A DNA stretch of 64,000 bases from Stenopsyche tienmushanensis. Its lineage: Eukaryota; Arthropoda; Insecta; Trichoptera; Stenopsychidae. The position numbers were made by a program, and so were the translations under genes. The DNA is taken from contig WACJ01000520.1 of assembly GCA_008973525.1 (NCBI GenBank), positions 2,496,037-2,560,036 of the forward strand, given 5' to 3'. Below are positions 13,011 to 24,619 of this stretch, in pieces; position 1 is the first letter of the stretch, and each line of letters opens with the position of its first letter. The notes under the pieces are model-generated. The model saw nothing but the letters and a program-made list of their open reading frames with translations. It was not told where the DNA came from and searched no databases.

Positions 13011-13489
13011 GTGCGGATTACTAAAGAGCTATTTGCATGTTGTGACTTTCCAATATGCTAATGCTTAGGCGAAATTTTAATATTGGACGTGCAAAATTTG
13101 CCATTATGGCCTGTCGTCGGTCGCAGGCTGAATGCATACGTCATTTGTCGGAATTGGAACGATAATTTCCGGTCAAAGAAGTGTTACATACACACTAAAC
13201 AATCAAATTGTAAATTAAAAACGAGTGCTGAATCTTATCGCCGCACGGATTCGTGCCATTATCAGCAACGACTACATATTTGTCCTATTTTACAATGTAG
13301 CGTCACAAATGCAGATTTAACAATGAATCGTGCCGAATTTTCAATGTAATGATTTCCATAATATTAGAGAATTGATTTAGACATTCTAAACTTAACAGGG
13401 TTTTGTTCATACGGCGGCCATCCGCCATAAAGCGGGACTTGATTAATAGCGGACCACCGTTGTCTATGCCCTTGGTTGCTATGGTGTTT

Positions 13490-13680
13490 TTTGATGAACG
13501 GAATTTTGGGTAGCCCTTGCTAACATAAGTTGGGTACGCAGTTTACCCTGTGCTGCGTACCCGGAAAGTAGAATGTGGAACTACCGATTATAGAATGAGC
13601 AGGACAGGTAGAGGGGAAGCTCATGTAGTCTATCATCTACTGCACTGAGATTGGATACGAGGTGGTTCATCTATTAGTTT
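13490..13680 (+). repeat. Family A retroelement fragment
   Basis: It matches the forward copy at 46990-47250: GGTAGCCC..CTAACATAAGTTGGGT, TACCCTGTGCTGCGTACCC, GAACTACCGATTATAG and GTCTATCATCTACTGCA. Both ends are missing. Confidence 0.65.
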
Positions 13681-13741
13681 TTTTTTGAACTTAATATAAC
13701 TTCTTCCTTCTTTTTCCAACGCACCTTGTGAAGTGATGGAC

Positions 13742-14122
13742 TTATGTTTCATCCATGGTTATGAAGTAGATTTTATTGCTGCGAAACATCGCCAAACACT
13801 TGATTGAAAAATCCTCACCACGCTGTCTTTGTTCTAATGTGAGCAAACGCGGCACCCATCTTACGCACAGCTTTTTCATGTCCAAACTTTCAATCAATAT
13901 GCGATATACAATACTTTTTGAAATGCCTACCATGTCTGTCAGTTCGCACAATTCCAGTCGACGGTCATCCAATATCATTTTATGGATTTTCGTCAACATT
14001 TCTGTCGTGTTTACCACATTTAGTCGATTATTGCGATGTTCGTCTTGTCAGCTCGTACGCCTCGTCTGAACTCTGCCACCCAATATTTTACTATTGTAAA
14101 AGAAGGAGCAGACTCCCCTTAA
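13742..14122 (-). pseudogene. Mariner transposase, N-terminal half
   Basis: Starting at 14122 on the minus strand: GESAPSFTIVKYWVAEFRRG, a short divergent stretch with stops, then an open frame (14017-13742) with IHKMILDDRRLELCELTDMV, GISKSIVYRIL, LDMKKLCVRWVPRLLTLEQR and ending ITMDET. These are the two helix-turn-helix segments, the WVPRLLT linker and the first catalytic Asp of mariner. After a frameshift VHHFT continues the DETWVHH motif. The C-terminal half is replaced by other repeat sequence. Confidence 0.9.
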
Positions 14123-14149
14123 GTAAAATCTAGCTCGACTTTAAAATTA

Positions 14150-14529
14150 TACTTAAACCTTTTTTTGTGCGATAGATGCGTTTCGCGGAAAATCGCACTA
14201 AAAAAAGGTATGACTTACATAGAAAAAGTGAAGATGCATTCTATGGATTTTAAAAACAGCATAACTTTGAAACAGCTACATAAAATATATTCAAAATCGC
14301 ATAAAAAAGTTAATAAAAAAGAGGAAATAAATAAGGCAATTAAAATATAACATTTTTGGTAACATTTAAAGGACATCTTATCGTATCATTGGTAAATATT
14401 TTTTCCAAATGTTGATGATTTATTTCCTATTTTATCCAAAATATCTCGATACGTACTCTTTATGAAATAAAAAAAATGCTTTAAGAAAAACCGCATAACT
14501 TCGAAATCGCACAAAAAGAGGTTTGAGTG
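14150..14529. repeat. MITE family M copy
   Basis: Ends TACTTAAACCT..TTTTGTGCGAT and TCGCACAAAAAGAGGTTTGAGTG are diverged versions of the CACTTGGGTCT terminal repeats at 24620-25033. TA flanks both sides (14148-14149 and 14530-14531). The internal CATAACTT and ATCGCATAAAAAAG motifs are shared. Related small frames are not coding. Confidence 0.72.
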
Positions 14530-16514
14530 TATTTGGATGGAGATATTGTGTACTTCTGGTAAAATGTTCGATAATTTACAGTCAATGTCTCGAATGCATC
14601 AGCATGAATGCATTTGATATAGCAAATTTTGTCATTGAAAATGAATGTTCACCGACGACAAAGGATATGTTTTTATAACAAAAAACCTTATTTTTACTGA
14701 AAACAACATTTTTTTGATCATTTGCAATGTTTATATTTAATAAATACATGCATTTGGTCGGATAAAACCGGTTATATCTCTCCAAACACATAGAAGGGCT
14801 TACTTAACCGATAATGTAGGTCGAGGAGCTGAAATAGGTACTTAACCTGGCGATTGTTTTTCTTCTTATTGTGGAACTTGAACTCTTTGCCTATAAATCT
14901 TATCTAGCCGGCGAGGATGAGTCTGCATTGTGGACCATTTACAGTCGATCTTTAAGGATGTTTGACAAATTTATATCATTTACTCTAAGTCTTAAAAGGA
15001 CGCCTTAAATATTAAAAATTCTCTGGGTAGCAACATTAGTATTTTTTCTTTGTCAAAAAAAAAAAGTATTCAATGACGCAAATGTATCTCTTCCATTGTC
15101 GGCGAGATGAAAACGATAAATTAACAATTCTTAAATGTAAGGACTACATAAATGTGTTTAGTTGATTGTCTTAACACATTCCCGTTGGATTATGCATTGC
15201 ATTGTTTATCGCCTGATTCTACTTTAAATGGCATGTGTTTTTTATATAAGGGCTATTTTAAAAACAATATGAAGTAATGTAATTCAATTACATACTAAGA
15301 TAATAATATTTATACAAAATATTTTTCTGTGTGATGCGTACCGTCTGATAATAAATGATTTGGGCGTGAGTAGCTCATATTCAGCTATCCATGTGAGAAG
15401 CATGCGCGCATACCCTGTGTGTTACTGTGCTTTGTTGATACTCGTACTGGAAATAGCACACATTTCAATATAAATAAAACGATGAACTAACTGAATGAAT
15501 AACTGAACCTTGTGATGTTTTGTCAGTGTGTTTATGTATCATTTAATCAATTCCTGTTCGTATAATTCAAATCAAAAAGTCACTATTTGTATTTTATCAC
15601 GCTGATGCCCGTACCACACATCAAAGTACTGTTATCCGTAGGATACATATTTGATTCCGTGTATAACGCTTTTTTTTCTATAAAGAAAAATGTATGTATC
15701 CACTTTTTGATTGTATTCATTGAGGCATGGGGCGTATAAATATTTTGTAAAAATAACCAACAAGGCGTACATTGTATGTTTCTTCGAAATGGTATTCAAC
15801 AAGTGTGTCGAATTTATCGAGTGTTCATTTTCTTATTGGTCAAGGTTTCGATTATTCCGCCGATGGCCCGTTCTTTTTATCTTTGCTCAAATTCCTTGAT
15901 CCAATTCTGGCGTATATTTATGCGAAGTTTCTTCGAGGGGGAACAATGAAAAATGTTATTTTACCCATTTGCGTTCGGACCGAACGGCCTTCGGATTTTG
16001 CGATGACGTCGTGCAATTCTTTTGTGCTGGCGAAAAAAAAGCGCTTTTCTACCGTTGGACATGCGAGTAGTTATTTGAGCGGTCGAAATGATTTATTGTG
16101 GAGGTCCTCGGGAAGAGTCCTAAATTATTTACGCGCTCCCTCTCTATGACAAAGCGCGGGGGAGGTATAAAATATTGGATTTATCGGGAAACGATTTGGA
16201 CTCGTGAGATGTTTCGCTTGTATCTGGAATCCCTCATTTTGTCTACACTCGAGGAGATTTAATCAAACTTTGGCCTTTTCCCTTTTGGAAATCATGAAGG
16301 AATGTGGGCGGCGATGTATCGAATATTAAACGTTGAAAACTTTTCATTGTGGATTTTGTTGATCAACTTTCTGCCGCGGAAATTAGAAGAAAGGGAAGAT
16401 TCCTGAAATGCCGCCGAACGAAATATCTCATTTAGCATGAAATTAACATTTGATTGGAGGGAAGAATTTAAATACGTTTGGAATTCGCGATTTTAAGAAT
16501 CGTCTTAAAACCAC

Positions 16515-16565
16515 TTAAGCGCCATCGACTCACCGGTGATTCGCTATGTTTCTTCACAGAAAAAA
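16515..16565 (+). repeat. Family F palindromic TTAA-associated end
   Basis: TTAAGCGCCATCGACTCACC then GGTGATTCGCTATG. It is homologous to 63687-63735 and, inverted, to 35920-35977. The core GACTCACCGGTGATTC is an imperfect palindrome. Confidence 0.6.
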
Positions 16566-16784
16566 AACATATTTTTTAATACTTAAAAACTATTATGGTG
16601 TCAAAACTGTCTTCATATTGGGGCGAGTCCTCGGGCGGTTTCCCGCTCCCACGTGCTCGTGGGGATGGTTGCGTTAACGCACGGGTCTGTTCTTTTTTCG
16701 GATCATGTGTAGCCGGACGGATGGATGGGGAAGGATGGGCGTCGAACAAAAAAGTCTCTTCTCTAGGTAACTTTTTATTCAGCA

Positions 16785-17170
16785 CGACAGAGAGAGATCT
16801 GGCCGCGAGAAGGAGGTATTCCCGCAGCAAAGGTCAACCGAAGACTCTATCGGCTCCTGTGCGTCACCACCCAACTGGCAACGGTGCACGCGCAAGAAGC
16901 GATCGATCAACAGAAAATGGCGCTGTTAAAATAGCACATTGCACTTAAAGAGAGACGGAAGATGTCGCTGTTAATCTGGCGAATTAAATCTGCTCAGACC
17001 AACAGCGCTATTGTATGGGGATGGTAAATCGCCCACACTACAGTATTAATACTAAATTGGGCATAGACATTGCTGGGATTCAACTGGAATAAAGTTGGGA
17101 TTTGGCTGGTACCGCTCGGCTCCATCACGATCCGATAGCAGGACGAACCCGCGTGCGAGCGCTGCCAGCC
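16785..17170 (-). repeat. Family G repeat copy 1
   Basis: Inverted counterpart of 20345-20745, near-identical over long blocks: AAGTTGGGATTTGGCTGGTA, CCATCACGATCCGATAGCAG, CGCGCAAGAAGCGATCGATC and TAAATCTGCTCAGACCAACA. No coding content is recognised. Short frames over it are not shared between copies. Confidence 0.85.
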
Positions 17171-17239
17171 ATAATACATATTATAATACCTAATGTTGAC
17201 AAACTCTTATATTCTCTACAATAATTATTGATATTTTAT

Positions 17240-17400
17240 ATTGGAAGAGAGATTTGGTTGCGAGAAGGACGTCCTCTCACAGTCAAGGTCAACCGACGAC
17301 TCTTCTTCGACCCATGCGTCCTGCGCGTCAACACCCAAGCGATCGGTAATAATAACGAACCAACTCTGCTCAGATTAACAGCGCGGTATAATATTTTAAT
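17240..17400 (-). repeat. Family G repeat copy 2, internally deleted
   Basis: It has the same outer part as copy 1 (GAGAGATTTGGTTGCGAGAA, GTCAACCGACGACTCTTC, GCGTCAACACCCAAGCGATC, AACTCTGCTCAGATTAACAG). The GCGATCGATC-to-AATCTGGC middle and the far end are missing. It lies 70 bases after copy 1 in the same orientation. Confidence 0.7.
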
Positions 17401-17427
17401 AGATTTTGGTGTTTCCATTTTCCATGG

Positions 17428-17725
17428 ATTCAAATATAATCCGGAATTTTGCTGTACAAAATATCTTATTTTTCTACATAGTTCCCTTCATTAGAAATAC
17501 ATTTAGTTCATCGGACAGGAAGTTTTTTATACCATCACCGAAGAAAGAATGAGGCTACTCTGAAAACCAGTTGCGCACGTATTGTTCGAACGCAGCGTTC
17601 TTTTGAAATCGTTGCTCTCCTAATGCCTCTTTTAATGGAACAAAAATATGGTAGTCACATGGGACCAAACCTGGACAGTAAGGTGGGAGTTTCCCAGTAT
17701 GATTGGATGAGTTTTCACCCCCGCC
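17428..17725 (-). pseudogene. Mariner (family D) transposase C-terminus with terminal repeat
   Basis: The minus frame reads GKLPPYCPGLVPCDYHIFVP, then LKEALGEQRFQKNAAFEQYV and RNWFSEVASFFGDGIKNFL. This is the mariner C-terminus (PPYSPDLAPCDYHLFGPLKEALGG, third catalytic Asp region). It runs into the terminal repeat beginning TTCAAATATAATCCGGAATT (17429). The opposite terminal repeat is at 18555-18577, so the original element spanned 17428-18577 and was split by the family A insert at 17726-18375. Confidence 0.88.
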
Positions 17726-18375
17726 CTGCTGTGTGGTCTGACCCGGGTGCGCCGAGATAACCACACAGATTTGGGACGTGCCTGGGACATTGCGTGGAGC
17801 TTCCAGGCGCCCATTCCATTAATACCACTCCCTCTAGAGAAGGCAAAATTCCATGTGGAAGACCAACTTCAGATTACATGCACCCGCAAGCGGGAAATCT
17901 TCAAAAGACTTTTACCCACTAAAACTTCCTTCTTATTGAAGGGATTATACTTGCGGCGTCGTTGTTGGTACGTCCATAATGATGACATTCCATGGCATGG
18001 CCATTTTGTGGAGATGGCAGGTATGCCCGGTAAGAACCTGGGTTAGATGGTAACACAGCTGACAGTGTTTTCTTCTATTCCACTCTTTCAGGTCTGTGAT
18101 CAGTCGGTGTGTCCGCTGATCTTTTGTGGAGTTATTGCATAGGGACTGCCACATCGTCATGGTGAATTTGTAGTACCCGTCCAAGGAAACCTGTGGCTGT
18201 TGAAAATATTGCTGTCGCCTTTTGCACAGAATCCTCCTATTCCTTCTGTAATCGGCAGTTCTACATTCCACTTTATGGGTGCACACAGCACATAATAAAC
18301 CGCCCACCCAATTCATATTAGTTGGGTTACCTCAGCAGCGTTTGATGAGCAATTCGATGAGACTGTCGAAACTTT
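17726..18375 (-). pseudogene. Family A non-LTR retroelement copy with reverse transcriptase C-terminal piece
   Basis: The minus-strand frame at 18316-17945 includes VECRTADYRRNRRILCKRRQ then RTHRLITDLKEWNRRKH and CYHLTQVLTGHTC. KGRWTHRLIPDL..W..RKHGEV..YLTQ.LTGHG is the conserved segment just before the C-terminal zinc knuckle of non-LTR ORF2. The polymerase core is absent, so the copy is internally deleted. It sits between the two ends of a mariner. The segment 18376-18554 is a mariner remnant or unassigned. Confidence 0.78.
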
Positions 18376-18539
18376 TTGTGAAAATAAAACATTTGGGTCG
18401 ACGCTGCAAACTATGCTTCAAGTTTCCTCAAAATTAATTTCGCGCCTTCGTTTATGGGATAACGAACAATTACGCGTTGCGCAACAGACGATGCTATTTC
18501 TCGCCTTCTTTCTTCAGCAACGGGATCGCGATAAACTAA

Positions 18540-18577
18540 TAAATTTGTACAGAAAAATTCCGGTTTATATTTGAATC
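18540..18577 (-). repeat. Right terminal repeat of the mariner begun at 17428
   Basis: ATAAATTTGTACAGAAAAAT then TCCGGTTTATATTTGAA is the inverted counterpart of 17429-17455. Upstream, AATTACGCGTTGCGCAACAG recurs at 22258 beside another such end. Confidence 0.7.
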
Positions 18578-19529
18578 CCCTTTTTGTATAAATCAAATAA
18601 ATTTTTACCCAATTTCTAATATCTCTAAATTCGCCGGCAGTAAAAAGGTTAACAGTGTGACCGGAAGCAGTCTTTTAGCGTGCCCGATGAGCGATGATGA
18701 TATTATTTCGTTTTTTATTTGATTTATGTGCATAATTAAACGCTCGAGCGTATTAATAAATCGAAAGTCTGATATTAATTCGTAATTTATTCATATCGGA
18801 GTGCCGATATTTAAATTCGCCGAGTAGACGCTCGGCGAGCACATTAAATGTGTTAATATAAATGTTATTATTGAATTGTTTGATAATCGACGACTAAGCG
18901 TTGCGAATTCTACTGGCTGGAAAGCTATTTCGAATATTTGGACTTGGACGAAATTCATCGCGTTAGGATCACGCGCGTTTTGACAGCCGACTTGTTTTGA
19001 CGTTTGTGAGCTTCACTCGACTTCAAACGCAGCCAACATACTTCTATGGCTTAAAAAAATATGATGTCATCGTTGAACAGCTCGTTTGCTATCTTTTATG
19101 TAAATCAAAGTCATCGCGAAAAAACTGACTGTGAAACATATTATCAAATCGACTAATTTTTGATGAAATTTCTCGCATAAATGACGCACACTCGTGTGAT
19201 GGATTTGTACGTTTTCAAACTCTCCGCATTTTGGCAGAATAAAGAGCTTTTAGGTCCATTATCGGGACTGTGTATTTTCCACGTGTGTGTCGTTGTTTGT
19301 TGTTTAATATCCAGTGGAAAAGCACAAGAACAAAAGCCATACCGATGCACACAAAATGCGTACCATTAAAATTGCTTCAAATTTGGTCAAATTTTCATCA
19401 GGTATGGGGTCTTCTTGGATCATCGATGGTCTTCTTAGAATCATAATAAATAGTATAAAGCCACATTAATAAATTATATATTTAAAACTCAGTAACAAAA
19501 GATATTCTATTTGAAACGCTATTGTATCG

Positions 19530-19720
19530 GTTAAGCCAAATTTATCTATTTCAAACAAACGCTTTATTTTGTTATTAAAACTGAAGGCACACATGTGTAT
19601 TGTTTATGTTTGCGCGAAATAACGAACGAATATTGTGTGCTATCAAAAGTGTTAAGGTTCATTTATTGATATACAAGCTTGATTCACGCTGCGTGGTCCC
19701 GAGAGAAAAGTAAATTTTCA
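19530..19720 (+). repeat. Family B repeat copy
   Basis: GTGCTATCAAAAGTGTTAAG, GTTCATTTATTGATATACAA and GCTTGATTCACGCTGCGTGG with TCC..GAGAGAAAAG match 27315-27400 and 62108-62175 directly, and 24400-24600, 32570-32640 and 36360-36430 inverted. Class unknown (SINE or MITE). Confidence 0.65.
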
Positions 19721-20344
19721 ATAGCATCCCAAAGGCTTTTAAATGAGCTAAGATCGGTTGACTGCGGTAGAGTGGAGTTCCATTAATTTTCAGCAATTAT
19801 ATAATAGTCAGAGTGAGATCTGTGCTTTGGATCATTGTGTTCATGACATTTTTTTTTGTATTCGTTGTTGTTTAAATATACTCTTCCATTATTTCAAGAA
19901 TGAAAAGCAAATTAGCAACTCCTGTCGCTGACATACACCCCCGAATCATAGCAATATCACTCTCAAAAATATTAAATTTCATCTTTCCAATATTGTAGAT
20001 TCATATTTTTATTATTTTTAGCGAATTCTATTCGTTTTTTTTTTCATTTACATTAAGCCTTCCTTATAACTCTCTTAACTATTTTTGGACTTACAACTAT
20101 TCCCGTTTGTCTATTGTCCAAGTCTAACTTTGCAATGGTAACGATTGATGCACTTATTCTAGCAATTGTGGACGACCACATCAAGCTTTCAAGTTTATGT
20201 TCCATGACCGTTTTGATTTAAACTAGGTGTCTTTTTACATTTTCACAGAATTATTGCTACATTAACACTGCCGGCATTTTTAGTATAGTTTCTGAGTTTT
20301 ATATTTTCAGTATCAATTTTATCCCCATCCCGCTCTTGCGTGTT

Positions 20345-20745
20345 ATCCGAGATGGCAACGCTCGCACGCGGGTTCGTCCTGCTATCGGATCGTGATGGAG
20401 CCGAGCGGTACCAGCCAAATCCCAACTTTATTCCAGATGAATCCCAGCAATGTCTATGCCCAATTTAGTATTAATACTGTAGCTTGGGCGATTTACCATT
20501 CCCATGCAATAGCGCTGTTACTCTGGGCAGATTTAATTCGCCAGATTAACTGCGACATCTTCCGTCTCTCTTTAGGCGCAATGTGCTATTTTGATCGATC
20601 GCTTCTTGCGCGTGCACCGTTGCAGTTTGGTTGGTGACGCGCAAGAGGCGGGAGTCAATAGAGTGGTCAGTTGGCCTTGGCCGGGGAGGACATCCTTCTC
20701 GCGGCTATATATCTCTCTATCGTGCAACAGTTGAGAGAGACAAGC
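20345..20745 (+). repeat. Family G repeat copy 3, inverted relative to copy 1
   Basis: ACGCGGGTTCGTCCTGCTAT, TACCAGCCAAATCCCAACTT and GATCGATCGCTTCTTGCGCG are reverse complements of sequence in 16785-17170. The copies are about 3.2 kb apart and highly similar, so an extended hairpin is possible in RNA or single-stranded DNA. Confidence 0.85.
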
Positions 20746-21949
20746 AAAGCGAGTTTATCACTTTGCAATCGTCGTCTTTTTATATTATATATTTATATAT
20801 TAACACATTTAACAGATTTGAAGACCTGGTCTTTGAAATTCGCCTCCTAGTGAGTTCTTTTAGCAACGTGTGAATGGATGACGCTGCAGGTGTGGGTCTG
20901 GGAAATCTCACCCTGAAGATTTTTTTCTCAGGGTTTCTTGTTCAGGGTTGCCACAACACATAACAAATATTTTATTCTGACCAAAACATCTCATTATAGA
21001 TTTAGCTTCTTAGCAAAGCTCATCATCATAGGGACTGATGAGTCGCTGGCACTTAAGTGGCACATCAATAGCATTTTATCGATTTTTTTTTAAATGATGC
21101 ATGTTTCTCATGACTTTTGAAAATCTCTGTATCTAATTTTATGCTTCTCAGAAATATTCAAGCCAATTTAATCGGTAATACATATCTAAATTCGATTTGC
21201 ATTTTGATCCTACCACACGAGGCTGGAAATAGACATATGATCCATAACAAGGTCGATCAACTCCGAATGGATCAACATTGACTTCTATATGCGGAGAAAC
21301 AACCCCTCCCCCAATTCTCGTATAAATAATGAATGGTTTGCTTAAATTTGGACCCGTTAATAATGTGTTACGTCCATAAATCGCGAAACAGCATTTGACG
21401 CAATTGCATCGAGGAAGGCCACCCGAAGGCGGCCGTCCATAATTTTAGCTCCAGACGCCATAGTCGAGGATCAGAACAGAAACGAAGCAAGCCATAATCT
21501 TCAAGATGCAGTCTAAAAGAAACACATCGACTAAAAATAGCGGGCGGGAACGTCCGCTGCGATTTTTAAAGCAAACATAAATACATCTTTTGGGAGTCAA
21601 GTGCACGCGCCGCTCCAAGACCTTGGCCCACAAAATGGCCATTTTAATACATCGTCGCTCATGAGGACTTCATGTTTATGGATGCCCGAGGGGGTGAACT
21701 TTGGCCGCAGGTGCCCCTAATGAATGCGATTTATGGGGCGGTTTTCTTCGGCGTTTTTTGCAAATCGCGAGATATTAAATCGGATGAGAGATGGCGTCGT
21801 TTGGTACACAGTTTAGAGAGGGCCGACCCTATTCGGCGTATTTATAGACGCGCTGCTGACAAATTGGCTTCATCAGTTGATTGACCTGGCCAAATTTGAA
21901 CAGTTGACCCCCAATTAGATGCGCTTGAATGAATGAATTTCTTCAACGG

Positions 21950-22160
21950 CCATAGCTTTCTTGTAGATATCAAAAAACAGCAACGACATGTATACTAAGC
22001 CCTTTGAGTAGTGAGCTAATTTTAAATCATCATAGATGCTATATTTGTATATCCGCCGCTTATTATCCGCACAAATCCACTTATATATCAGAACCGTCGC
22101 AGCGTGTATGAAGCTTGTACATAAATAAATAAACACTGTCGATAGCAAACAATATTCGGT
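21950..22160 (-). repeat. Family B-related repeat
   Basis: GAGTAGTGAGCTAATTTAAA-like start, then GATGCTATATTTGTATATCC, CAGAACCGTCGCAGCGTGTA and ACTGTCGATAGCAAACAATA are shared with 53745-53895. Confidence 0.65.
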
Positions 22161-22254
22161 ATTTTCTTTGTGTAAACATAAACAATACGCTTAAAATCGA
22201 TCGATTAGTTGATAAATTTGGGTTAACGATCTATACAATTATACGATGTACACA

Positions 22255-22408
22255 CTCAATTACGCGTTGCGCAACAGAGGATGCTGCTTATGGAATAAAT
22301 ATATTTCTTATGAAGGGGACTGTGTAGAAAAATAATATAATCAATTTGTATTTTTATATATAACCAATAAATTTGTACAGCATAATTCCGGGTCATATTT
22401 GAATCGAG
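22255..22408 (-). repeat. Solo mariner family D end
   Basis: AATTACGCGTTGCGCAACAG followed by AATAAATTTGTACAGCATAA and TTCCGGGTCATATTTGAATC matches 18465-18577. No transposase sequence adjoins it. Confidence 0.6.
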
Positions 22409-23084
22409 ATAAATTGAAGCGAAATTTGAGTCAATTCAAATTTGCATATTTTTCTAATCCATACAATTACCGTTAGAGTGAATACATGATTGAAATTATT
22501 AGATGGAGTTCAAATCAATAAAAAGCGTAAATGTATGCAAATTAAATTCAAATAACGTACAAATAGTCTGGTATTTGCGTTGAATTGGTGTTTTTTCGTT
22601 GGAGATTTGCATGTAATTTGATTTCATTGGTCATCAGCTGTTTGCTGAAGATTTGACAGCATCAATGATGACGTCAAAGATGAAAACAAAAGTTTTATTC
22701 CGACGTTTGAAATTATGGAGGTTTTTTGTTGTTCGCGTAATGAAATTTGCATTTAATTAATGTTATGATAAATATCTTTTGATTCGATGATTGGGGTTCG
22801 ATTTCGTTATCTCAGTTCGTCGAGTGCTATAATTTCGTAGGCGGATGAATCACCCTGACAGCTGTCATACTTTGATTAAGTCTTTTGTCAACAGAAAGGC
22901 TTAAAATTATCCATTTATGAAAGTGCAATGTTACAGTATTGGGCTTGTGTTGATTTGGCTTTTAAATTACATTAACACATCGTGCGTAGATTAGTGAATC
23001 GGAGACAGAGAGGGAGAGAGTGTCTTGTGTCTCATCATACACTTGTACATCCACGGTAATGTCGAGCTTTGGGTATCCAATCCC

Positions 23085-23641
23085 GGGATCCCGGATCCCG
23101 GACAGTTTTTGATGCTCATGAGTCCCGGGATTAGTGAATGTAATCCTGAAAAATTCGGGATTGAAATTTTTATGTAACAGAAATCGTACATCTCACCAGC
23201 GCGATGAAGGCTACAAAATGGAAACTTTTCCGCCGAAATCTGGACGCTTGGAAACAGTGGCGTAACTACCAATTGGCGAGCTTAGGCGACGCCTAGGGGT
23301 AGTGACTCTAATCTATGTATACATATACATAGTACATACATGTTTTTCAAATTGTTGTATTAACCTTTCCCTACCGGTGATGTATTTACTACACATCGCC
23401 TCTAATAATGGGAATCTCGATATGAAATATAATAGATACGGGGTTCAGAATTTCCGTTATATAATTACGAATTACATCGAACTTATTGAATGATGTGTCA
23501 AGTGTGAGTGAGTGATAAATTATGACTATTTGTTAATGATTATCTTACGAATCGATCAGAAATATGAATGCAATACTTTTTGTATTGGTCGTTAGTTTTT
23601 ATAATCGACGATATATCGTATCCAAGCACTCTAAGGGTTAA
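23085..23641 (+). repeat. Family C repeat copy with TTAA-bounded right part
   Basis: The left part (23085-23359) has GGGATCCCGGATCCCGGACA, CATGAGTCCCGGGATTAGTG and ACAGTGGCGTAACTACCAAT, shared with 27850 and inverted with 30400-30560. The right part starts TTAACCTTTCCCTACCGGTG at 23360 and ends CACTCTAAGGGTTAA at 23641, with the 12-base palindrome ACGATATATCGT at 23608-23619. TTAA at both edges and GC-rich ends with palindromes resemble piggyBac-type non-autonomous elements. Whether 23360-23641 is one insertion is uncertain, because the other copies keep the same TTAA junction with the left part. Confidence 0.6.
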
Positions 23642-24288
23642 GAGCGTTGATAATTTCACAAAGAAACGCATATATTTGAGGCATCAATGATTGTTTTGTG
23701 TGAATATTAAGAAGTCGAGTGACGTTTATGCTGCAAAAAACGCGAAAAGCTCCGGTCACATGAATGAAACGGGAATCTTGGACGGTGATCAAATTTTCCT
23801 TGGAAGCGTGTCATTCGCTTCGGGATATCAATCCAGAGTCCTTGGACTTTAATAATTGTATTTTTTTGCATTTGTGGAAAATCGATGGTAGAATTGGCAA
23901 CGGGGCTGAAGAAGATTTCGGTTGGCGGTGGGCCGCCAACGTCACAGCCAAACAAACCAAACAATTTATTTCCGACCACCGCGGCTTATGCTTGAATAAA
24001 TATTTGAGGAAAAATACCTCTTACCTTCCACCAGTCATCTCTATATTTTGACCGAACAAAACGCCGAAAGTGTGGAATTCGACGAGTAAACTCCATATTG
24101 TTATATCGCCATCGGGCGTTCTTGATTGACACCCCAAGATGGCACAAGAACTGACCTCTCCAACGCCCAAACAACATCGACAATATACTTTCTGTATAAC
24201 ATCAATAAAATCCTTCAAAAACAAATACAACAGCAACAGATATCGGAATAACACTGTCATTGTCGTCATCGGGCGAAAAAACCCGCAA

Positions 24289-24350
24289 CTCAATAAGTTC
24301 GTAGGATGGCATATATTTGGCGCTACTGTTGACAAATCCGTATGATTTTT
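24289..24350 (+). mobile_element. Solo mariner terminal fragment
   Basis: AACTCAATAAGTTCGTAGGA with TGGCATATATTTGGCGCTAC and TTGACAAATCCGTATGATTT is the inverted counterpart of 6242-6305. No transposase frame follows it. Confidence 0.6.
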
Positions 24351-24399
24351 AGGAAGTATCTACTTTCAAATAATAATCGATGAAATCTCATAACAATCT

Positions 24400-24600
24400 G
24401 ACGTTTAATTCACAAGTTACAGTGCTGCGAGTGATTTTTCTAATTTGCAAAAAAAAATCACTTCTCTCAGGACCGCGCAGCGTGATTCAAGCTTGTATAT
24501 CAGTAATTGAGCCTCAACTTGTGTCTTCTGTTTTAATAACAAAATAATGCATTTGTTGAAGCTTGAAATCGATAAATTTGGGCCGATCGATACAATAGAA
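24400..24600 (-). repeat. Family B repeat copy
   Basis: TCTCAGGACCGCGCAGCGTG then ATTCAAGCTTGTATATCAGT, reverse of 27350-27395. It adjoins the MITE at 24620. Confidence 0.6.
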
Positions 24601-24619
24601 TTTCAAAGCTTTGAATATA

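Noticed and set aside
20353..20380. TGGCAACG and GGTTCGTCC as Pol III A and B boxes of a SINE
   Set aside because: The spacing is only about 18 bases and the B box is imperfect, so Pol III origin of family G is not supported.
23302..23493. 63-codon frame in family C repeat
   Set aside because: The frame is not kept in the other four copies, so it is chance.
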